From NCBI GenBank assembly GCA_019423265.1, contig JAHZBS010000025.1, positions 1 to 17,743 on the forward strand: a stretch of DNA of 17,743 bases, in the 5' to 3' direction. A program made the position numbers and the translations under genes. Origin of the DNA: Clostridiales bacterium. GTDB taxonomy: Bacteria; Bacillota_A; Clostridia; Lachnospirales; Bianqueaceae. Below, piece by piece: positions 14,328 through 17,743 of this stretch. The notes beneath the pieces are model-generated. The model was not told the DNA's origin and did not search any database. It was given only the letters and a program-made list of their open reading frames with translations. Positions within the stretch are counted from its first letter, which is position 1. Every line of letters begins with the position of its first letter.

Positions 14328-14996
14328 ATGAACCGCAGAGAACTTCTAAGCCGGGTAGACCATACTCTGCTCTCCCCCCGAGCTACTTGGGAGGAAATCA
14401 TCACTCTATGCCGGGAGGCAGAGGAATATCACACCGCTTCCGTCTGTATTCCCCCCAGCTATGTAGCCCCGGTCCACATAGCCTTTCCAGGGCTGACAGT
14501 CTGCACGGTAATCGGCTTTCCCAACGGATACAACACCACTGCCTGCAAAGCTGCGGAGACGAGAGATGCCATCGAAAACGGCGCCGGTGAGATCGATATG
14601 GTCGTCAATCTGGGTTGGGTCAAGGACAGCCGCTATGGGGATGTGCTAAAAGAAATCCGCCAGGTCAAAGCGGCTGCGGGCACGCATATTCTCAAGGTCA
14701 TTATCGAGACCTGTCTGCTGACAAAAGAAGAAAAGCTCCGCCTCTGTGAGATCGTCAGCCAGTCCGGCGCGGAGTTCATTAAAACCTCCACCGGCTTTTC
14801 CACAGGCGGGGCTACCCCGGAGGATATCCGCCTGATGAGAGAACACTGCTCACCGGAAATCCGCATCAAAGCGGCGGGAGGGATCTGCTCTCTGGCGGAC
14901 GCAGAGTATTTTCTTTCGCTGGGAGCGGACCGCCTGGGAAGCAGCCGGGTAGTCCGCCTTGTCCAAGAGGAAGAAAAGGAGGAGGGAGTATGCTAG
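14328..14996 (+). CDS. deoC: Deoxyribose-phosphate aldolase
   Basis: A 222-residue class I aldolase that splits 2-deoxyribose-5-phosphate into acetaldehyde and glyceraldehyde-3-phosphate. Signature residues are present: the Schiff-base lysine K152 in [13 protein letters not shown]181 in IKAAGGI, D90 in EIDMVVN, and C40 in VCIPPSYV. Length matches the family. The ATG at 14328 is chosen because AAAGGAG lies 9 nt upstream; an in-frame ATG seven codons earlier would overlap the previous gene and lacks such a site. The stop overlaps udp by 7 nt. With Udp and DeoB it completes a deoxynucleoside degradation route. Confidence 0.96.
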   Translation: MNRRELLSRVDHTLLSPRATWEEIITLCREAEEYHTASVCIPPSYVAPVHIAFPGLTVCTVIGFPNGYNTTACKAAETRDAIENGAGEIDMVVNLGWVKDSRYGDVLKEIRQVKAAAGTHILKVIIETCLLTKEEKLRLCEIVSQSGAEFIKTSTGFSTGGATPEDIRLMREHCSPEIRIKAAGGICSLADAEYFLSLGADRLGSSRVVRLVQEEEKEEGVC

Positions 14997-15787
14997 CGCC
15001 CAACGAATTGCAATATCATGTCAGGCTAAAGTCCGGCGACGTGGGGCGCTACGTCTTGCTGCCCGGCGATCCAGGCCGCTGTGAACAGATCGCCTCCTAT
15101 CTGGACGGCGCCCGCCCGGTTGCATATAACCGAGAGTACCGAACTTATACGGGTACGCTGTTGGGGGAAAAGGTTAGCGTCACCTCCACAGGAATCGGCG
15201 GTCCCTCCACAGCCATTGCAGTGGAAGAGCTGGTGAAGGTAGGTGCGGACACCTTCATCCGGGTTGGAACTTGCGGTGGCATGAACGAAAACGTCCTCCC
15301 CGGCTCCATCGTCATTGCCAGCGGCGCCATCCGGGCGGAGGGCACCAGCAGAGAGTATCTCCCCATCGACTTTCCAGCTGTCGCCCACCATCAAGTGGTA
15401 TGCGCTCTGGAACAGGCGGCCAGAAAACTGGACATGCTCTATCGCGTGGGCGTGGTACAGTGTAAGGATTCTTTCTACGGCCAGCATGAGCCTGAAGCCC
15501 AGCCGGTATCCGCGGAGCTTCGCCAGAAATGGAATGCCTGGATCCGGGGAGGCTGCCTTGTCTCTGAGATGGAATCCGCTGCGCTATTCATTCTGGGGAG
15601 CGCCCGCCGCGTACGTACCGGGACCGTTCTATTGGTCTGCGCTAATATGGAGCGCAAAAAACTTGGCTATGAGGATCCGGAATTCCATGACACTGCTCCC
15701 GCTATTGAAACCGCCGTCGAAGCGGTACGGCTGCTGATCCGGGCCGATGCGGAAGAAAAAGACGGAACCGCCCATGATACGCACTAG
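14990..15787 (+). CDS. udp: Uridine phosphorylase
   Basis: A 265-residue nucleoside phosphorylase (family I) that converts uridine or deoxyuridine plus phosphate to uracil and (deoxy)ribose-1-phosphate. Motifs in order: LPGDPGR (24-30), STGIGGPST (66-74), RVGTCG with phosphate-binding R91, KDSFYGQ (159-165, base recognition) and EMESA (193-197, ribose binding). The loop after FYGQ reads HEPEAQPV; the arginine that contacts uracil in the E. coli enzyme is not obvious there, although Gram-positive enzymes vary at this site. AAGGAGGAGG precedes the ATG, which overlaps deoC. Confidence 0.94.
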   Translation: MLAPNELQYHVRLKSGDVGRYVLLPGDPGRCEQIASYLDGARPVAYNREYRTYTGTLLGEKVSVTSTGIGGPSTAIAVEELVKVGADTFIRVGTCGGMNENVLPGSIVIASGAIRAEGTSREYLPIDFPAVAHHQVVCALEQAARKLDMLYRVGVVQCKDSFYGQHEPEAQPVSAELRQKWNAWIRGGCLVSEMESAALFILGSARRVRTGTVLLVCANMERKKLGYEDPEFHDTAPAIETAVEAVRLLIRADAEEKDGTAHDTH

Positions 15788-16448
15788 AATACTGACAAAG
15801 CAGAACGTCATCCGCTATCTGTTTTTAGCCGCTGGTATCGTCCTGATGGCGCTGGCAGGACTGTTTTTTTCTTGCTCCGGAATCGGTATGGATCCCCTCT
15901 CGGTTCTCTATGGCGGCGTGTCAGCGGTGCTGCGAGTTCGCCTGGGAAGCGCCGCGCTGCTTGTGGGAGCCGTTATCCTGCTGCTGCTCCTCTTCTGGGA
16001 CCGAAAACGGATTGGAGCCGGCACTGTAGCAGTCGTAGTGGGGATCGGTCCACTTCTGAATCTTTTTCTTGAATTCTTTTCCTATTCCCCAACCACCTGG
16101 ATTGCCCGATGCCTCAGCTCTCTGTCCGGCGTCGTGTCCTTCGGATTGGGAATGGCATTTTATCTCCACGCAGACCTGGGATGCGGACCGGTGGATGCAT
16201 TGATGCTGCATTTTTCTGAGCGAACCCCCATTTCTCTGCGCACGTTCAAAGTCTTATTCGACATTCTCTGCGTCATCACAGGGGGGATTCTAGGCGGAAC
16301 CTTCGGCCCCGGCACTATCCTTGCCGCCTTTTTGACAGGCCCCTCCATGTGTGCCGTTATGAAGCTGCTGGGCGATGCGGACAATACCCCAAAACAAAAG
16401 AAAGAGGGCCCTCCCAATGAAACGAGTCTTTCTGATCGTACTGGATAG
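15774..16448 (+). CDS. YczE/YyaS/YitT-like integral membrane protein
   Basis: A 224-residue very hydrophobic protein with about five or six membrane helices. Two related glycine-rich motifs, [13 protein letters not shown] near the N-terminus and [11 protein letters not shown] in the second half, are the hallmark of the YczE/YitT group, whose biochemical role is unknown. The start at 15774 (MIRTRILTK) is preferred over one nine codons upstream because GGAA is correctly spaced and overlap with udp is smaller. Its end overlaps deoB by 32 nt. Lying between udp and deoB, it is a candidate transporter for a nucleoside or product, which is inference only. Confidence 0.8.
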   Translation: MIRTRILTKQNVIRYLFLAAGIVLMALAGLFFSCSGIGMDPLSVLYGGVSAVLRVRLGSAALLVGAVILLLLLFWDRKRIGAGTVAVVVGIGPLLNLFLEFFSYSPTTWIARCLSSLSGVVSFGLGMAFYLHADLGCGPVDALMLHFSERTPISLRTFKVLFDILCVITGGILGGTFGPGTILAAFLTGPSMCAVMKLLGDADNTPKQKKEGPPNETSLSDRTG

Positions 16449-17577
16449 TTTTGGTGCCGGCGCACTGCCAGACGCCTGGCAGTACGGTGACACCGGCAGT
16501 GATACTTTGGGCGCCATCCGGAAGAGTCGCCAATTTTCGGCTCCAAATTTAGCGCAGCTGGGGCTCTTTCATATCGAAGGGGTGAAGCCTCTTCCCAGGC
16601 AGTCCCCCAGCTTTTCCGGCTGTATTGCCCGGATGAAGGAGGCTTCCTGCGGAAAAGATACCATCATAGGCCACTGGGAAATAGCAGGTATCCTATCGGA
16701 AGCTCCCCTTCCCACTTATCCCCGAGGCTTCCCGGTGCAATTCTGCCGTGAATTTTCTCGCCGCACCGGCCGGGGGATCCTCTGCAACCTCCCATATTCT
16801 GGTACGGAGGTACTTCGAGATTACGGAGAGCTCCACGTCCGGACCGGAGATCTGATCCTGTATACCTCGGCAGACAGTGTCTGCCAGATCGCCGCTCACG
16901 AAGAGATCATTCCAGTGGAACAACTTTATGAATATTGCGGTATTGCCCGCGATATGCTGAGCGTAGGCAGGGTTATCGCCCGGCCCTTCCACGGAGATGC
17001 ACCTCATTATGAACGCACGCCCCTGAGACGGGATTTTTCCCTGGCGCCTCCAGGCCAAACTTTTTTAGACGTCCTCAGCCGTGGCAACTGCGCCACAATC
17101 AGTGTAGGAAAAATATGGGATATCTTTGCCGGCCGCTCTATCAGCCAAAAATTTCATACCCAGGACAATTCGGATGCCATGGCGCGCACCGCCGCATTAG
17201 CGCGGGAAGATTTTCAGGGACTTTGTTTCGTGAATCTGGTGGATTTTGACATGAAATATGGCCACCGCAATGATATAGACGGCTATGCCGCCGCTATCTC
17301 TCTGTTTGACAGCTGGCTTGGAAGATTTCTCCCCTTGCTGCGCCATGAGGATCTGCTGATCCTCACTGCCGACCATGGCTGCGACCCGTCCACCCCCAGT
17401 ACAGACCATTCCCGAGAGTACACGCCAATGCTGGCCTGGGGTGCCCCTCTGCGCTCGGGCGTCAATCTTGGAACCCGCAAAAGTTTTGCTGACATCGGGA
17501 AAACAATATTGGACTATTTCTCGCTTCCGAACTCGCTCTCCGGCACATCCTATTGGGATCAAATCCGCCGCAAATGA
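16417..17577 (+). CDS. deoB: Phosphopentomutase
   Basis: A 386-residue alkaline-phosphatase-superfamily mutase that interconverts (deoxy)ribose-1-phosphate and -5-phosphate using two Mn ions. It starts [14 protein letters not shown] with metal ligand D10; the phosphorylated threonine is T82 in GKDTIIGHWE. The usual form is GKDTxTGHWE, so the second Thr is Ile here while the catalytic one is kept. Also present are YTSADSVCQIAAHEE, VGRVIARPF, NLVDFD-x3-GHR and the second metal cluster ADHGCDPSTPSTDHSREY. The ATG at 16417 gives the correct N-terminus; a longer upstream frame only adds residues from the overlapping membrane protein. It is the last gene before a strong hairpin. Confidence 0.96.
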   Translation: MKRVFLIVLDSFGAGALPDAWQYGDTGSDTLGAIRKSRQFSAPNLAQLGLFHIEGVKPLPRQSPSFSGCIARMKEASCGKDTIIGHWEIAGILSEAPLPTYPRGFPVQFCREFSRRTGRGILCNLPYSGTEVLRDYGELHVRTGDLILYTSADSVCQIAAHEEIIPVEQLYEYCGIARDMLSVGRVIARPFHGDAPHYERTPLRRDFSLAPPGQTFLDVLSRGNCATISVGKIWDIFAGRSISQKFHTQDNSDAMARTAALAREDFQGLCFVNLVDFDMKYGHRNDIDGYAAAISLFDSWLGRFLPLLRHEDLLILTADHGCDPSTPSTDHSREYTPMLAWGAPLRSGVNLGTRKSFADIGKTILDYFSLPNSLSGTSYWDQIRRK

Positions 17578-17586
17578 TCTTTGCTG

Positions 17587-17628
17587 ACAAAACCTCCTCC
17601 CTGTGAAGTCCAGGTGAGGAGGTTTTGT
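17587..17628 (+). terminator. Strong intrinsic terminator ending the ten-gene operon
   Basis: ACAAAACCTCCTC (17587-17599) pairs perfectly over 13 bp with GAGGAGGTTTTGT (17616-17628) around a 16-nt loop. The U-run (TTTT) is in the descending arm rather than after it. The hairpin starts 9 nt after the deoB stop codon. Confidence 0.85.
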
Positions 17629-17688
17629 ACTTGGAAACCGGGCGGGCATAAGTTTTAATTTTTCTGGACAGTATCAAAATAATATGAC

Positions 17689-17709
17689 AGCATTTTTTTC
17701 ATAAAATTT
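17689..17709. repeat. Right copy of the 21-bp perfect direct repeat
   Basis: Identical over 21 bases to 797-817 and in the same orientation, located 60 bp after the last terminator. The 34 bases beyond it to the window end contain no recognisable gene or DnaA box. If the 16.9-kb block is an insertion, this DNA is the original neighbour of the rpmH promoter. Confidence 0.75.
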
Positions 17710-17743
17710 TCATCCCCGCACTTGCTTCTCGAACCGAATTTTG

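Noticed and set aside
17587..17628. 13-bp inverted repeat near the right boundary as a possible transposon end
   Set aside because: It lies immediately after the deoB stop, forms a hairpin with a U-run in the arm, and has no matching copy at the left boundary, so it is a terminator.
818..17688. Terminal inverted repeats just inside the two 21-bp repeats
   Set aside because: Only a 9-of-10 A+T-rich match (CAGTAAAATT-like) could be found at differing distances, which is not above chance.
17629..17743. oriC/DnaA boxes or the start of dnaA at the right edge
   Set aside because: No TTATCCACA-like sequence or start codon with ribosome-binding site was found; the remaining sequence is too short to judge.
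1..17743. CRISPR arrays, tRNA or rRNA genes, phage genes or toxin-antitoxin pairs
   Set aside because: No regularly spaced repeats, cloverleaf-like segments or matching protein families were seen on either strand.

Overview
The window comes from a Gram-positive bacterium of the Clostridia type, probably gut-associated (Oscillospiraceae or Lachnospiraceae-like; this placement is inference). The grounds are the L34 sequence and the yidD-rnpA-rpmH order, strong GGAGG ribosome-binding sites, GTG and TTG starts, an Lpl/Ytc-type sugar ABC transporter without its own ATPase, and a membrane-anchored AraC regulator. Coding DNA is a little above 50% GC and intergenic DNA is A+T-rich.

Layout. Positions 1-817 (minus strand) are core chromosome: the start of yidD, rnpA, rpmH and the rpmH promoter. 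In most Firmicutes dnaA and oriC lie directly beyond rpmH. Here about 16.9 kb of accessory metabolism follows instead. This block is bracketed by a perfect 21-bp direct repeat (797-817 and 17689-17709), and the left copy starts on the first base of the rpmH -35 box.

Module A (849-4657): an AraC regulator divergent from a three-gene operon of a xylose-isomerase-like TIM-barrel protein, a Gfo/Idh/MocA dehydrogenase and a second TIM-barrel protein. This set fits oxidation of a sugar or cyclitol followed by isomerisation or elimination. Module B (4658-8151): a 338-bp intergenic region with a strong plus-strand promoter and a decayed-looking minus-strand frame, then a soluble AraC regulator and a 741-residue membrane-bound AraC regulator, closed by a terminator. 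Module C (8266-17628): one promoter, ten closely packed genes, one terminator. The genes are a lipoprotein substrate-binding protein, two permeases, a NagA-type deacetylase, a ROK sugar kinase, a MazG-like pyrophosphohydrolase, deoC, a uridine phosphorylase, a YczE-like membrane protein and deoB.

How it works together (inference): the membrane AraC protein senses an external sugar and activates module C. The transporter imports an N-acylated amino sugar or conjugate, the ROK kinase phosphorylates it and the NagA-like enzyme deacylates it. The distal genes form a complete pyrimidine (deoxy)nucleoside route: Udp releases (deoxy)ribose-1-phosphate, DeoB converts it to the 5-phosphate, and DeoC cleaves deoxyribose-5-phosphate to acetaldehyde and glyceraldehyde-3-phosphate. 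Joining amino-sugar and nucleoside catabolism in one transcript is the most unusual functional aspect. No transposase, integrase, CRISPR array, tRNA or rRNA was seen.
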